Assembly (NCBI GenBank): GCA_016721465.1 | Contig: JADKIA010000031.1 | Location: 434,001-498,000 of the forward strand | Direction of reading: 5' to 3' | From: Ideonella sp. | Lineage (GTDB): Bacteria > Pseudomonadota > Gammaproteobacteria > Burkholderiales > Burkholderiaceae_C | Length of the DNA stretch: 64,000 bases | Part shown: piece after piece, positions 8,621 through 18,335 of the stretch | How the letters are laid out: each line of letters opens with the position of its first letter | How positions within the stretch are numbered: position 1 is the stretch's first letter | Notes under the pieces: generated by a model | Told to the model about the DNA's origin: nothing | Databases searched by the model: none | Seen by the model: the letters and a program-made list of their open reading frames with translations, nothing else | Translations under genes and position numbers: made by a program

Positions 8621-9287
8621 CGCGCACGATCCGGTCGGCATGACCGTGCACTCCATGCCGAGTGCCGAGGCCGCCCTGGCGAGGCCCAACACCGTCAGCG
8701 GGCGCGTGAAGATGATCCTGGTGTTGCTGGTTTGCGCCGCGCCGGTGGTGGCCAGCTATTTCAGCTACTACGTGATCCGACCGGACAGCGGCAGCACCGC
8801 CTACGGGCGCCTGATCCAACCCACCGTGGCCACACCGGATGTGGCGGCGAAGACCCTGGACGATCAGGCCGTGGCGCTGCGCTCCATCAAGGGGCAGTGG
8901 CTGCTGCTGCTGGTGGGCGGGGGCGCGTGCGACGAGGCCTGCGAGAAACGCCTGTTCATGCAGCGCCAACTGCGCGAAATGACCGGGCGTGAGCGTGACC
9001 GGATCGACAAGGTCTGGCTGGTGACCGATGCGGCCCCTGTCAAGCCCGAACTGCGCAAGGCGCTGGAGGCCACGCCCGGGATGAAGATCCTGCGGCTGCC
9101 GCGCGAGGCGGTGGCCGGCTGGCTCAAGCCCGAAGCCGGGCATGCCCTGGAAGAACACCTGTACATCGTCGACCCCATGGGCGAGTGGATGATGCGCATG
9201 CCGGTGAATGCCGACCCCGTGCGGGTGAAGCGCGACGTGGAGCGGCTGTTGCGTGCCAGTGCCAGCTGGCATCATCCACCGCAATGA
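8571..9287 (+). CDS. membrane-anchored Sco/thioredoxin-fold-like protein of the oxidase locus
   Basis: A 238-residue protein with a hydrophilic N-terminus, one membrane helix (about residues 47-66) and a periplasmic domain. The domain contains LLLLVGGGACDEACEKRLFM, a CxxxC pair placed like the copper-binding CxxxC of Sco proteins, and EEHLYIVDPMGEWMMR, which resembles the Sco C-terminal strand. The distal His of Sco is not in its usual register. It may be a degenerate Sco-like factor. Homologues sit between SURF1 and ctaA in related bacteria. An alternative start is ATG 8640, beyond the SURF1 overlap. Confidence 0.68.
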   Translation: MSGSNSSNPDVNPDVHDAHDPVGMTVHSMPSAEAALARPNTVSGRVKMILVLLVCAAPVVASYFSYYVIRPDSGSTAYGRLIQPTVATPDVAAKTLDDQAVALRSIKGQWLLLLVGGGACDEACEKRLFMQRQLREMTGRERDRIDKVWLVTDAAPVKPELRKALEATPGMKILRLPREAVAGWLKPEAGHALEEHLYIVDPMGEWMMRMPVNADPVRVKRDVERLLRASASWHHPPQ

Positions 9288-9303
9288 CACCGGGGTGCAC
9301 AGC

Positions 9304-10431
9304 GTGAATGTCGCGGACTGGTCGTCGATGCTGAAGCTGGCCATGCTGGCAGGTCTGATCGCCCTGCTGCCGTTGTCGTGGTGGTGGCTGCGGCAGCGCG
9401 GGGCCTCATTGCGCACCCGCCTCGCAGCGCTGACCGCCATCACCGTGTTCCTCACCTTCGACCTCATCGTCTTTGGGGCCTTCACGCGCCTCACCGATTC
9501 CGGACTGGGCTGTCCCGACTGGCCGGGCTGCTACGGCGAGGCCAGCCCGCTGGAGGCTCGTGCGGACATCCATGCCGCGCAGACGGCCATGCCCAGCGGG
9601 CCGGTGACGGCAGCCAAAGCCTGGATCGAGATGATTCACCGCTACCTGGCCATGGCGGTCGGGGCACTGATCGTCGTGGCCGCAGCGGTGGGTTGGCGGC
9701 GCCGCGCCGACTTGCCGCACTCGCCCTGGTGGGCCACCGTCACCCTGGTGTGGGTGATCGTGCAAGGCCTGTTCGGCAAGTACACGGTCACGCTCAAGCT
9801 CTATCCGGCCATCGTGACCTTGCACCTGCTCGGCGCGCTGGTGCTGTTGGGTCTTCTGGTCCTGCAACACGAGTCATTCGGCGACCGGCCCCTGCGATTG
9901 CGTCTGTCGCATCGTGCCATTGGCTGGGTGGGGGCCCTGTTGCTGCTCCAGATGGCGCTGGGCGCGTGGGTCAGCACCAACTACGCCGTGCTGGCGTGCA
10001 CCGGCTTTCCGGCCTGCAACGGCGAATGGTGGCCGGTCATGGATGTGCGTCACGGGTTCACGGTCCTGCGCGAACTTGGCCGCGCAGGGCATGGCGGCTT
10101 CCTGCCGTTCGAGGCCTTGGTGGCGATTCACATGGCGCATCGCCTGTTTGCGGTGGTCGCCGCGGGCGGCCTGGTCTGGCTGGTGGCCCGCCTCTGGCGC
10201 GAGGATGGGCCGGCGCCCCGGCGCTATGCCATGGCACTGACGGCCTTGCTGGTGCTGCAGGTGGCCACGGGGCTTTCGAACGTGGTGCTGGATTGGCCGC
10301 TGGTCGCTGCCTTGATGCACACCGCCGGCGCGGGGGCCCTCACAGGAGTGCTCACCTCGCTTTGGGCCCGGGCGGCGCGGGGCTCGTCCGGCATGGCCTT
10401 GCCAGCCGGTGGCCTTGGTCGGCCTGCCTAG
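9304..10431 (+). CDS. ctaA: heme A synthase (COX15/CtaA family)
   Basis: A roughly 375-residue polytopic protein that oxidises heme O to heme A. Conserved segments are FGAFTRLTDSGLGCPDWPGCYG, EMIHRYLAMAVG, TLHLLGALVLLG, GAWVSTNYAVLACTGFPACNG, IHMAHRLFAVV and a final LMHTAGAGAL, which supply the heme-ligand histidines. The frame is open from ATG 9253, but that start overlaps the previous gene. GTG 9304 is the first non-overlapping start, and ATG 9328 also works. ctaB follows after 15 bp. Confidence 0.93.
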   Translation: MNVADWSSMLKLAMLAGLIALLPLSWWWLRQRGASLRTRLAALTAITVFLTFDLIVFGAFTRLTDSGLGCPDWPGCYGEASPLEARADIHAAQTAMPSGPVTAAKAWIEMIHRYLAMAVGALIVVAAAVGWRRRADLPHSPWWATVTLVWVIVQGLFGKYTVTLKLYPAIVTLHLLGALVLLGLLVLQHESFGDRPLRLRLSHRAIGWVGALLLLQMALGAWVSTNYAVLACTGFPACNGEWWPVMDVRHGFTVLRELGRAGHGGFLPFEALVAIHMAHRLFAVVAAGGLVWLVARLWREDGPAPRRYAMALTALLVLQVATGLSNVVLDWPLVAALMHTAGAGALTGVLTSLWARAARGSSGMALPAGGLGRPA

Positions 10432-10446
10432 AATCCGGCCCGTCCC

Positions 10447-11355
10447 ATGAACCAAGCCGCCGCCGCCTCACCCGTCAGCAGCGCCACGCGTTGGGCGCAG
10501 TACATGGCGCTGACCAAGCCCCGCGTGGTGCAACTCATCGTCTTCTGTGCCGTGATCGGCATGCTGCTGGCCGTTCCGGGCCTGCCGGATTGGCGAGTGG
10601 CCGCCGCGGCGACCGTGGGCATCTGGTTGGTGGCCAGCGCCGCAGCGGCCTTCAACTGCCTGGTCGAGCAGACCATCGATCGCAAGATGGTGCGCACGGC
10701 CTGGCGACCCACGGCCAAGGGGCAACTCAGCAACACCCAGGCGCTGCTGTTTTCGATGGTGCTGGGTCTTGCCGGCAGTGTGCTGCTGTATGCGTGGGTC
10801 AACCCGCTCACCATGTGGCTGACCTTCGCCACCTTCGTGGGCTATGCGGTGATTTACACGGTGGTGCTCAAGCCCCTGACACCGCAAAACATCGTGATCG
10901 GCGGGGCTTCCGGCGCCATGCCGCCGGTGCTGGGCTGGGCTGCCATGCGTGGCGAGGTCGGTCCCGAGGCGCTGATGATGTGCCTGATCATCTTCCTGTG
11001 GACGCCGCCGCATTTCTGGGCCCTGGCGCTGTATCGGGTGGAGGACTATCGGAAGTCCGGCCTGCCCATGCTGCCGGTCACGCACGGATCGGCCTTCACC
11101 CGGCTCAACGTGCTGCTCTACACGCTGGTGCTGTTCGCCGCCACCTTGTTGCCATTCATCACCGGGATGAGCGGTTGGATCTACCTGCTGGCGGCGGTGG
11201 CATTGGGCGGATGGTTCATCGTCTACGCCTATCAGTTGTGGCGCAACTACAGCGACGCCTTGTCACGTGCCACTTTCCGCTTCTCCATCCTTTACCTGTC
11301 CTTGCTGTTCGCGGCATTGCTGGTGGACCACTACCTGATGCCATGGATCAATTGA
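10447..11355 (+). CDS. ctaB: heme O synthase (protoheme IX farnesyltransferase)
   Basis: A 302-residue UbiA-family prenyltransferase with about nine helices. It attaches the farnesyl group to heme B, feeding CtaA. Seen are the early TKPRVVQLIVFCAVIGM, the Asp-rich motif around NCLVEQTIDRKMVRT, and the second-loop block TPQNIVIGGASGAMPPVLGW followed by WTPPHFWALALYRVEDY. Length fits the family. Its last codons overlap the start of the SCO gene by 13 nt. Confidence 0.97.
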   Translation: MNQAAAASPVSSATRWAQYMALTKPRVVQLIVFCAVIGMLLAVPGLPDWRVAAAATVGIWLVASAAAAFNCLVEQTIDRKMVRTAWRPTAKGQLSNTQALLFSMVLGLAGSVLLYAWVNPLTMWLTFATFVGYAVIYTVVLKPLTPQNIVIGGASGAMPPVLGWAAMRGEVGPEALMMCLIIFLWTPPHFWALALYRVEDYRKSGLPMLPVTHGSAFTRLNVLLYTLVLFAATLLPFITGMSGWIYLLAAVALGGWFIVYAYQLWRNYSDALSRATFRFSILYLSLLFAALLVDHYLMPWIN

Positions 11356-12041
11356 CCCCCCGAAGCGCCTTTGGCGCCCCCCCCACAGGTGGGCGCAGCC
11401 AGCGGCCCGGCGGAGCCGGTTCCGCGGCTGCCGCTGGATGGTGGCTGATCCGTGCGTTGGTGGTGACGACCTCGATGGCCTTGGCCGCGTGCGATGTCCA
11501 AGTGCCCGGTCAGTCGCGGCCCAGCTTCAAGGGCGTGGACATCACGGGTGCCGAATACGCGCGCACGCTGTCGCTGACCGACGGCGACGGCAAGCCGCGC
11601 ACGCTGGCAGAGTTCAAGGGCAAGGTGGTGCTGGTGTTCTTCGGCTACACGCAATGCCCCGACGTGTGCCCGACCACGATGGCCGAGTTGGCCGAGGTCA
11701 AGCGCGGCCTGGGCGCCGATGGTGCACGGGTGCAGGGCATCTTCGTGTCCGTGGACCCGGAACGCGATACCGGCGAATTGCTCAAGGCCTACGTCGCCAA
11801 CTTCGGGCCAGACATCATTGGCTTGCGCGGCACGCCCGAGCAGACCAAGGAGGCGGCACGTGAGTTCAAGGTCTTCTACAGCAAGGTGCCAGGCAAGACC
11901 GAGACCAGCTACACGGTGGATCACACGGCCGGCTCGTATGTGTTCGACGCCAAGGGGCGGGTGCGTCTGTTCACCCGCTATGGCAGTGGCGCCAAGGCCT
12001 TGGCCGATGACTTGAAGATCCTCTTGGCCGAACCGGCCTGA
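11343..12041 (+). CDS. SCO family copper-delivery lipoprotein
   Basis: A 232-residue protein for CuA assembly. The thioredoxin-fold domain has the copper-binding FFGYTQCPDVCPTTM near residue 106, VSVDPERDT, and the distal His in YTVDHTAGSYVFD. A lipobox LAAC follows TTSMA, so it should be an outer-leaflet inner-membrane lipoprotein. The first 28 residues (LTPRSAFGAPPTGG onward) are encoded by an intergenic repeat and look unlike a normal signal peptide. No later ATG leaves a usable signal sequence, so the ATG at 11343, overlapping the ctaB stop, is the best start. Confidence 0.9.
   Translation: MDQLTPRSAFGAPPTGGRSQRPGGAGSAAAAGWWLIRALVVTTSMALAACDVQVPGQSRPSFKGVDITGAEYARTLSLTDGDGKPRTLAEFKGKVVLVFFGYTQCPDVCPTTMAELAEVKRGLGADGARVQGIFVSVDPERDTGELLKAYVANFGPDIIGLRGTPEQTKEAAREFKVFYSKVPGKTETSYTVDHTAGSYVFDAKGRVRLFTRYGSGAKALADDLKILLAEPA
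11354..11427 (+). repeat. 74-bp dispersed GC-rich repeat, copy 1
   Basis: Begins GACCCCCCGAAGCGCC and ends GAGCCGGTTCCGCGG. The same length and order of blocks recurs at 26795-26868, with differences mainly in the central hairpin. It carries short inverted segments (GGCGCC, and a C-run facing a GGTGGG or GGGGGG block). Here it starts within the ctaB stop codon and is read through as the N-terminus of the SCO protein. Confidence 0.8.
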
Positions 12042-12063
12042 GGATTGCCCGGCGCAACGAAAT

Positions 12064-12085
12064 AGGGCGGCCCATGGGCCGCCCT
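12064..12085. terminator. palindromic terminator between SCO and rpoH
   Basis: The arms AGGGCGGCCC and GGGCCGCCCT are perfect complements separated by two bases, followed by TTGCTG on the plus strand and ATTTCGTTGC on the minus strand. The site is between the convergent SCO and rpoH genes and probably serves both, although the U-tracts are weak. Confidence 0.65.
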
Positions 12086-12108
12086 TGCTGCCGTGGCGCG
12101 CTGGCCGC

Positions 12109-13032
<924 letters not shown>

Positions 13033-13074
13033 GGTGTCTTGAGACAGGTCCTTGAGACTTTGGTTCCTACCATA

Positions 13075-13101
13075 TTAGCACTCGTTGGCGTCGAGTGCTA
13101 A
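13075..13101. promoter_or_regulatory. CIRCE operator (HrcA binding site) upstream of rpoH
   Basis: TTAGCACTC (13075-13083), nine spacer bases, then GAGTGCTAA (13093-13101): an exact match to the CIRCE consensus TTAGCACTC-N9-GAGTGCTAA bound by the repressor HrcA. It lies 42 bp upstream of the rpoH start codon and 126 bp from ilvD on the other strand, so rpoH is the likely target. Confidence 0.95.
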
Positions 13102-13226
13102 ACAAGGCCGATGGTCCTTGACGGACCTGGCGGTGGCATGAAATGAGCCAGGCGTTGGACAATGCAAGCTTGACGGTGAGCCGAGCTCGCCTTTGCAGAC
13201 AAACCGCCCCTGTCCAGGACCGACCC

Positions 13227-15062
13227 ATGCCCGCCTACCGCTCCAACACCTCCACCGCCGGCCGCAACATGGCGGGTGCCCGCTCGCTGTGGCGTGCCAC
13301 CGGCATGAAGGACGCCGATTTCGGCAAGCCCATCATCGCCGTGTCCAACTCCTTCACCCAGTTCGTACCGGGTCATGTGCACCTGAAGGATCTGGGCCAG
13401 TTGGTGGCCCGCGAGATCGAAGCCGCCGGTGGCGTGGCCAAGGAGTTCAACACCATTGCGGTGGACGACGGCATCGCCATGGGCCACGACGGCATGCTGT
13501 ATTCGCTGCCCAGCCGCGAGCTGATCGCCGACTCGGTGGAGTACATGGTCAACGCCCACTGCGCCGACGCGCTGGTGTGCATCTCCAACTGCGACAAGAT
13601 CACCCCGGGCATGTTGATGGCCGCGATGCGCCTGAACATCCCCGTGGTCTTCGTCTCCGGCGGCCCGATGGAAGCCGGCAAGACCCGCCTGGGCGTGCAC
13701 AAGATCGACCTGATCGACGCCATGGTGATGGCCGCCGACCCCAAGGTGTCCGACGCCGACATCGCGGAAGTCGAGCGCTCGGCCTGCCCCACCTGTGGCT
13801 CGTGTTCGGGCATGTTCACCGCCAACTCGATGAACTGCCTGGCCGAGGCGCTGGGTCTGGCGCTGCCCGGCAATGGCACCGTGGTGGCCACGCACGCCGA
13901 CCGCGAAGGCTTGTTCAAGGGCGCTGGCCGCCTGGTGGTGGAGCTGTGCAGGCGCTACTACCAGCAGGACGACGCCAGCGTGCTGCCGCGCTCGATGGGC
14001 TTCAAGGCCTTCGAGAACGCGATGACGCTGGACATCGCGATGGGTGGCTCCACCAACACCATCCTGCACCTGCTGGCGATCGCCCAGGAGGCGGAGATCG
14101 ACTTCACCATGAAGGACATCGACCGTCTGTCGCGCGTGGTGCCGCAGTTGTGCAAGGTGGCGCCCAACACCAACAAGTACCACATCGAGGACGTGCACCG
14201 CGCCGGCGGCATCATGGCCATCCTGGGTGAGCTGGACCGCGCCGGCAAGCTGCACACCGACGTGCCCACCGTGCACAGCCCCACGATGAAGGCAGCGCTC
14301 GACCAGTGGGACATCGCCCGCAACCCCAGCGCGGCGGTGCAGAACTTCTACCAGGCCGGCCCCGCCGGCATTCCCACGCAGGTGGCCTTCAGCCAATCCA
14401 CCCGCTATGCCAGCCTGGACGTGGATCGCGCCCAGGGCTGCATCCGCGCCGTGGAGCATGCGTTCTCGCTGGAAGGCGGCCTGGCCGTGCTCACCGGCAA
14501 CATCGCGCCCAATGGTTGCGTCGTGAAGACCGCCGGCGTCGACGACTCACTGATGGTGTTCGAAGGGCCGGCCCACGTGACCGAATCGCAAGACGAGGCG
14601 GTGGCCAACATCCTGAGCGATCAGGTCAAGGCCGGCGACATCGTGGTCGTGCGCTACGAGGGGCCGAAAGGCGGGCCGGGCATGCAGGAGATGCTCTACC
14701 CCACCTCGTACATCAAGTCCAAGGGCCTGGGCAAGGCCTGCGCGCTGCTCACCGACGGGCGCTTCTCCGGTGGCACTTCGGGCCTGTCCATCGGTCATTG
14801 CTCGCCCGAAGCCGCCGCGGGTGGCCCGATCGGCCTGGTGCGCAACGGCGACCGCATCCGCATCGACATCCCCAATCGCCGGATCGACGTGCTGGTGGCC
14901 GAAGAAGAACTGGCCCGTCGCCGCGCCGAGCAGGACGTCAAGGGCTGGAAGCCCGCCCTGCCACGCCCGCGCAAGGTGTCGGCCGCGCTGAAGGCCTATG
15001 CGCTGCTGGCCATGTCGGCCGACAAGGGTGCCGTGCGCGACCTGAAGGCGCTCGAGGGCTGA
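13227..15062 (+). CDS. ilvD: dihydroxy-acid dehydratase
   Basis: A 611-residue long-form IlvD, which dehydrates dihydroxy-acids in valine, isoleucine and pantothenate synthesis. The N-terminus MPAYRSNTSTAGRNMAGARS is typical. Cluster-coordinating cysteines appear in ISNCDKITPGML and ACPTCGSCSGMFTANSMN (Cys190), and the C-terminal GRFSGGTSGLSIGHCSPEAA is conserved. An in-frame ATG 28 codons upstream (13143) gives an unconserved extension; ATG 13227 matches the family. It is transcribed divergently from rpoH and convergently with ychF. Confidence 0.97.
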   Translation: MPAYRSNTSTAGRNMAGARSLWRATGMKDADFGKPIIAVSNSFTQFVPGHVHLKDLGQLVAREIEAAGGVAKEFNTIAVDDGIAMGHDGMLYSLPSRELIADSVEYMVNAHCADALVCISNCDKITPGMLMAAMRLNIPVVFVSGGPMEAGKTRLGVHKIDLIDAMVMAADPKVSDADIAEVERSACPTCGSCSGMFTANSMNCLAEALGLALPGNGTVVATHADREGLFKGAGRLVVELCRRYYQQDDASVLPRSMGFKAFENAMTLDIAMGGSTNTILHLLAIAQEAEIDFTMKDIDRLSRVVPQLCKVAPNTNKYHIEDVHRAGGIMAILGELDRAGKLHTDVPTVHSPTMKAALDQWDIARNPSAAVQNFYQAGPAGIPTQVAFSQSTRYASLDVDRAQGCIRAVEHAFSLEGGLAVLTGNIAPNGCVVKTAGVDDSLMVFEGPAHVTESQDEAVANILSDQVKAGDIVVVRYEGPKGGPGMQEMLYPTSYIKSKGLGKACALLTDGRFSGGTSGLSIGHCSPEAAAGGPIGLVRNGDRIRIDIPNRRIDVLVAEEELARRRAEQDVKGWKPALPRPRKVSAALKAYALLAMSADKGAVRDLKALEG

Positions 15063-15106
15063 GCTTGGGCGGGTGCGCGCGACTGCAGGCCGCGCCCTGC
15101 GCCGCC

Positions 15107-16201
15107 TCACACGTTGAACAGGAAATTCAGCACGTCCCCATCCTTGACCACGTACTCCTTGCCTTCGGCGCGCATCTTGCCGGCGTCCTTGGCCCCTTGC
15201 TCGCCCTTGAAGGCGATGAAGTCGTCGTAGGCGATGGTCTGGGCGCGGATGAAGCCGCGTTCGAAATCGGTGTGGATCACACCGGCGGCTTGCGGCGCCG
15301 TGTCGCCGACGTGGATGGTCCAGGCGCGCACTTCCTTCACACCGGCGGTGAAGTAGGTCTGCAGGCCCAGCAGCTTGAAGGCCGCGCGGATCAACCGGTT
15401 CAGGCCCGGTTCGTCCTGGCCCATCTCGTGCAGGAACAGCAGCCGGTCCTCGTCGCTCATCTCCGACAACTCGGCCTCGGTCTTGGCGCAGATGGCCACC
15501 ACCGGCGCGTTCTGCTTGGCGGCGTACTCACGCAGTCGATCCAGGTAGGGGTTGTGCTCGAAGCCGGTCTCGGACACGTTGCCCACGAACATCGCCGGCT
15601 TGGCGGTGATCAGGCACATCGGCTTGAGCACGGCCAGTTCTTCTTTGCTGAAATCGATGCTGCGCACGGGCTTGCCAACGTTGAGCGCGGCGTCGCACTT
15701 CTTCAACACCTCCACCAGGCGCATGGCCTCCTTGTCGCCACCGGCCTTGGCCTGCTTGGTGGTGCGCACCAGGGTCTTCTCGACGGTGCTCAAGTCGGCC
15801 AGGCACAGCTCGGTCTGGATCACCTCGATGTCGGAAATCGGGTCTACCTTGCCGGCGACGTGGATGACGTTTTCGTCGTCGAAGCAGCGCACCACGTTGA
15901 CGATGGCGTCGGTTTCGCGGATGTGGCTCAGGAACTGGTTGCCCAAGCCCTCGCCCTTGCTGGCACCGGCCACCAGGCCGGCGATGTCGACGAACTCGAC
16001 GATGGCCGGCACCACGCGCTCGGGCTTGACGATTTCGCTCAACCGTCCCAGGCGCGGATCGGGCAGCTCCACGATGCCCACATTCGGCTCGATGGTGCAG
16101 AACGGGTAGTTCTCGGCGGCGATGCCGGCCTTGGTCAGGGCGTTGAAGAGCGTGGACTTGCCCACGTTGGGCAGGCCGACGATGCCGCATTGGAGGCTCA
16201 T
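15107..16201 (-). CDS. ychF: redox-regulated ATPase YchF (OLA1 family)
   Basis: A 364-residue TRAFAC-class P-loop NTPase. The Walker A GLPNVGKSTLF is near residue 8, the switch/G3 segment is FVDIAGLVAGASKGEGLGNQ, and the last stretch is the TGS domain, ending AHQ-like DGDVLNFLFNV. YchF hydrolyses ATP and associates with ribosomes. The ATG at 16201 gives MSLQCGIVGLPNVGKS; an ATG 11 codons upstream is an unconserved extension. Convergent with ilvD. Confidence 0.97.
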   Translation of the reverse strand: MSLQCGIVGLPNVGKSTLFNALTKAGIAAENYPFCTIEPNVGIVELPDPRLGRLSEIVKPERVVPAIVEFVDIAGLVAGASKGEGLGNQFLSHIRETDAIVNVVRCFDDENVIHVAGKVDPISDIEVIQTELCLADLSTVEKTLVRTTKQAKAGGDKEAMRLVEVLKKCDAALNVGKPVRSIDFSKEELAVLKPMCLITAKPAMFVGNVSETGFEHNPYLDRLREYAAKQNAPVVAICAKTEAELSEMSDEDRLLFLHEMGQDEPGLNRLIRAAFKLLGLQTYFTAGVKEVRAWTIHVGDTAPQAAGVIHTDFERGFIRAQTIAYDDFIAFKGEQGAKDAGKMRAEGKEYVVKDGDVLNFLFNV

Positions 16202-16225
16202 GGCAGGGCTTTCAGCAAAAGACAA

Positions 16226-16243
16226 AGCGGCCACGTGGCCGCT
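16226..16243 (-). terminator. hairpin between the MOSC gene and ychF
   Basis: AGCGGCCACGTGGCCGCT is a perfect 18-bp palindrome. Read on the minus strand it is followed by TTTGTCTTTTGC, so it can terminate the MOSC transcript just upstream of ychF. Confidence 0.6.
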
Positions 16244-16299
16244 GACGCTTGCATTTTAGGCGCTCGGCCATGCACCGGCCGAGGCACGCCCGGGTGGCG

Positions 16300-17157
16300 T
16301 CAGCTCGACAGCCGCGCGGCGACTTCAGCGCCCTGCCGCAGGGTGTGGCCGAAGCCGTCCAGCACCACCGCATTCATGCCGAAGGTGATGCCGCCGCCCA
16401 TGCGCGCGTCGGAGCGATAGGTCGCCAAGACTCGACCGACCGCCTGGCCCGCTTCGGCGGTGCCCGGATCCACGTCCGGGATGCTGCAGCGAACGCAGGG
16501 TTTCACCAGCCTGAGGCGAACCGGGCCCGCCTCGGTGGCGATGGTCAGCTCATCGATGAAGTCCTCGTCGTGCGCCGCCTGCAGGCCGTCCAGCACCAGG
16601 TTCGGCCGGAAGCGCTGCATCGTCACCGGCGCAACGCCTTCCTCCGCCAACCGACGGTTGAGCTCGGCGAGCGAAGCGGTCGAGGCCACCAGCAGTGGAA
16701 ATCCGTCGGAAAACGCGTTCTCGGCTTCGATCTCGCCGGTCCATCGGCGATTCGACAGGCGACGCTGCTCCGGATCGAAGCGCACCAGGCGCAGTCCTGG
16801 CGCGCCGAGAAAGTCACTGAACCACTGGTTGGCCAAGTCGCCCATGCCATAGGCGCGCACCTCGTCGTTCCACACCTTGGCCGTCGTTGGCCCTTCCACC
16901 GCATCGAGGCGCAGGTGCAGCGCCAGCATGCCGGGTGCGCGCAGCACGAGCTCACTGGTGCGAAGCGTCGGCTGGATCAGCGCCATGCGCGGCAACTCGC
17001 GCTGGGTGAGCATTTGGCCCAGGGCGTCGACGACCATCCAGGCGCGGTCCAGGTCCAGGCCGGTCTCGACGAGCAGGGCCTCGCGCATTTCGAGGCCGGC
17101 GCAGCTCTTGATCGGGTGCAGCTGCAAGGCGCCCAGGGTGCAGGTGAAGTCGCTCAC
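16300..17157 (-). CDS. MOSC domain-containing protein (MOCO sulfurase C-terminal type)
   Basis: A 285-residue protein with the N-terminal beta-barrel signature LHPIKSCAGLEMREALLVET and LDRAWMVVD, then the MOSC domain with RFRPNLVLDG and the conserved Cys in KPCVRCSIPDVDP near residue 220. Related proteins (YcbX, mARC) handle sulfur or molybdenum-cofactor chemistry, often as molybdenum hydroxylamine reductases. No ferredoxin domain is fused here. The gene is divergent from the UbiH-like gene with 55 bp between starts. Specific substrate unknown. Confidence 0.9.
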   Translation of the reverse strand: MSDFTCTLGALQLHPIKSCAGLEMREALLVETGLDLDRAWMVVDALGQMLTQRELPRMALIQPTLRTSELVLRAPGMLALHLRLDAVEGPTTAKVWNDEVRAYGMGDLANQWFSDFLGAPGLRLVRFDPEQRRLSNRRWTGEIEAENAFSDGFPLLVASTASLAELNRRLAEEGVAPVTMQRFRPNLVLDGLQAAHDEDFIDELTIATEAGPVRLRLVKPCVRCSIPDVDPGTAEAGQAVGRVLATYRSDARMGGGITFGMNAVVLDGFGHTLRQGAEVAARLSS

Positions 17158-17212
17158 GGATGGCTCTGGCGGGGCAAAGGCAAGGATTGTGCTCGCTGCC
17201 TACAATCACGCG

Positions 17213-18325
17213 ATGAGCAGCCGGGTGGATGTTTGCGTCAGGGGCAGCGGGGCCGTGGGCACCAGCCTGGCCCTGGCCTTGGCACGCCAGGGCCTGAGCG
17301 TGGCCATCACCGCGCCGCAGGTGGCCGCAAGCCCAACGCCCGATGTGCGCGCGTATGCCTTGAACGCCGCATCGCGCAAACTGCTCACCGAATTGAAGGT
17401 CTGGCCTGCGCTGGCTGCGAGCGCGGTGACGCCGGTGCACGACATGCGGGTGGCCGGTGATGCCGCCGGCGCAGGCATCGATTTCTCCTCCTGGCAACAG
17501 GGCGTGGACGCCCTGGCCTGGATCGTGGATGCGGCCGAGCTCGATACCGCCCTCCATGCCGCCGTGCGCTTTGCGCCCCACTTGCACACCGTGCCTGAGC
17601 CGGTCGAAGCCGACCTCACGGTGTGGGCCGACGGCAAGGCCAGCGCCTCGGTGCAGGCGCTGGGGGTGCGGATTGATCGGCAGCCCTATGGCCACACGGC
17701 ACTGGCTGCTCGCCTGCAGTGCGAGCGGCCGCACGGCAACGTGGCTTGGCAGTGGTTTCGCGCACCCGACGTGCTGGCCCTGCTGCCATTCGACCGGCCA
17801 GAGCCGGGCCATGGTTTCGGGCTGGTGTGGTCCCTGCCGGCAGCGCAGGCCGAGGCCATGCAGCAGTGGTCGGATGAAGCCTTCGAAGCACGCCTGCAGG
17901 ACGTCACCGGCGGCAGCGTCGGCCGGCTGCGCCTGGCCAGCCCGCGTGTGGCCTGGCCACTGAGCCTGGCTCAGGCCCATCCACTTTGCGGCCCGGGTTG
18001 GGTGCTGGTGGGCGATGCGGCCCATGTGGTGCATCCGTTGGCGGGGCAGGGCCTCAATCTCGGCCTGGCCGACGTGACGAGCCTGGCCGCCGTGATCGCC
18101 GCGCGCGAAACCTGGCGCAGTGTTGGCGACGAAGCCCTGCTGCGCCGCCACGCCCGCGCCCGCGCCTTGCCCACCTTGGCCATGGCCCGCGTCACCGACG
18201 GCCTGCTGCACCTGTTCGCCAACGATCGGCCGGTGCTGCGGGAGCTTCGCAACCGCGGCATGACGCTGCTCAATCACCTGGCGCCGATCAAGCGCCTGCT
18301 CACTGCCAAGGCGCTGGACGCCTGA
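17213..18325 (+). CDS. FAD-dependent monooxygenase, UbiH/UbiF family
   Basis: A 370-residue flavoprotein hydroxylase of the ubiquinone-biosynthesis type. The N-terminal FAD-binding motif is VRGSGAVGTSLALALARQG. The second FAD motif, GWVLVGDAAHVVHPLAGQGLNLGLADV, sits near residue 262. The conserved DRPEPGHGFGLVWSLP aligns with the substrate domain. Such enzymes hydroxylate the benzoquinone ring. The usual GxGxxG reads GSGAVG. It is followed after 10 bp by a DsbC gene, a pairing common in Burkholderiales. Confidence 0.88.
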   Translation: MSSRVDVCVRGSGAVGTSLALALARQGLSVAITAPQVAASPTPDVRAYALNAASRKLLTELKVWPALAASAVTPVHDMRVAGDAAGAGIDFSSWQQGVDALAWIVDAAELDTALHAAVRFAPHLHTVPEPVEADLTVWADGKASASVQALGVRIDRQPYGHTALAARLQCERPHGNVAWQWFRAPDVLALLPFDRPEPGHGFGLVWSLPAAQAEAMQQWSDEAFEARLQDVTGGSVGRLRLASPRVAWPLSLAQAHPLCGPGWVLVGDAAHVVHPLAGQGLNLGLADVTSLAAVIAARETWRSVGDEALLRRHARARALPTLAMARVTDGLLHLFANDRPVLRELRNRGMTLLNHLAPIKRLLTAKALDA

Positions 18326-18335
18326 AGGACGCTGA

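Noticed and set aside
9378..12041. One long plus-strand frame that would fuse about 655 codons in front of the SCO protein.
   Set aside because: The upstream part is out of frame with ctaA and ctaB and has no similarity to any family. The SCO gene begins at 11343.
15063..15106. GC-rich segment between ilvD and ychF as a terminator.
   Set aside because: No continuous stem longer than a few pairs and no U-tract could be drawn.
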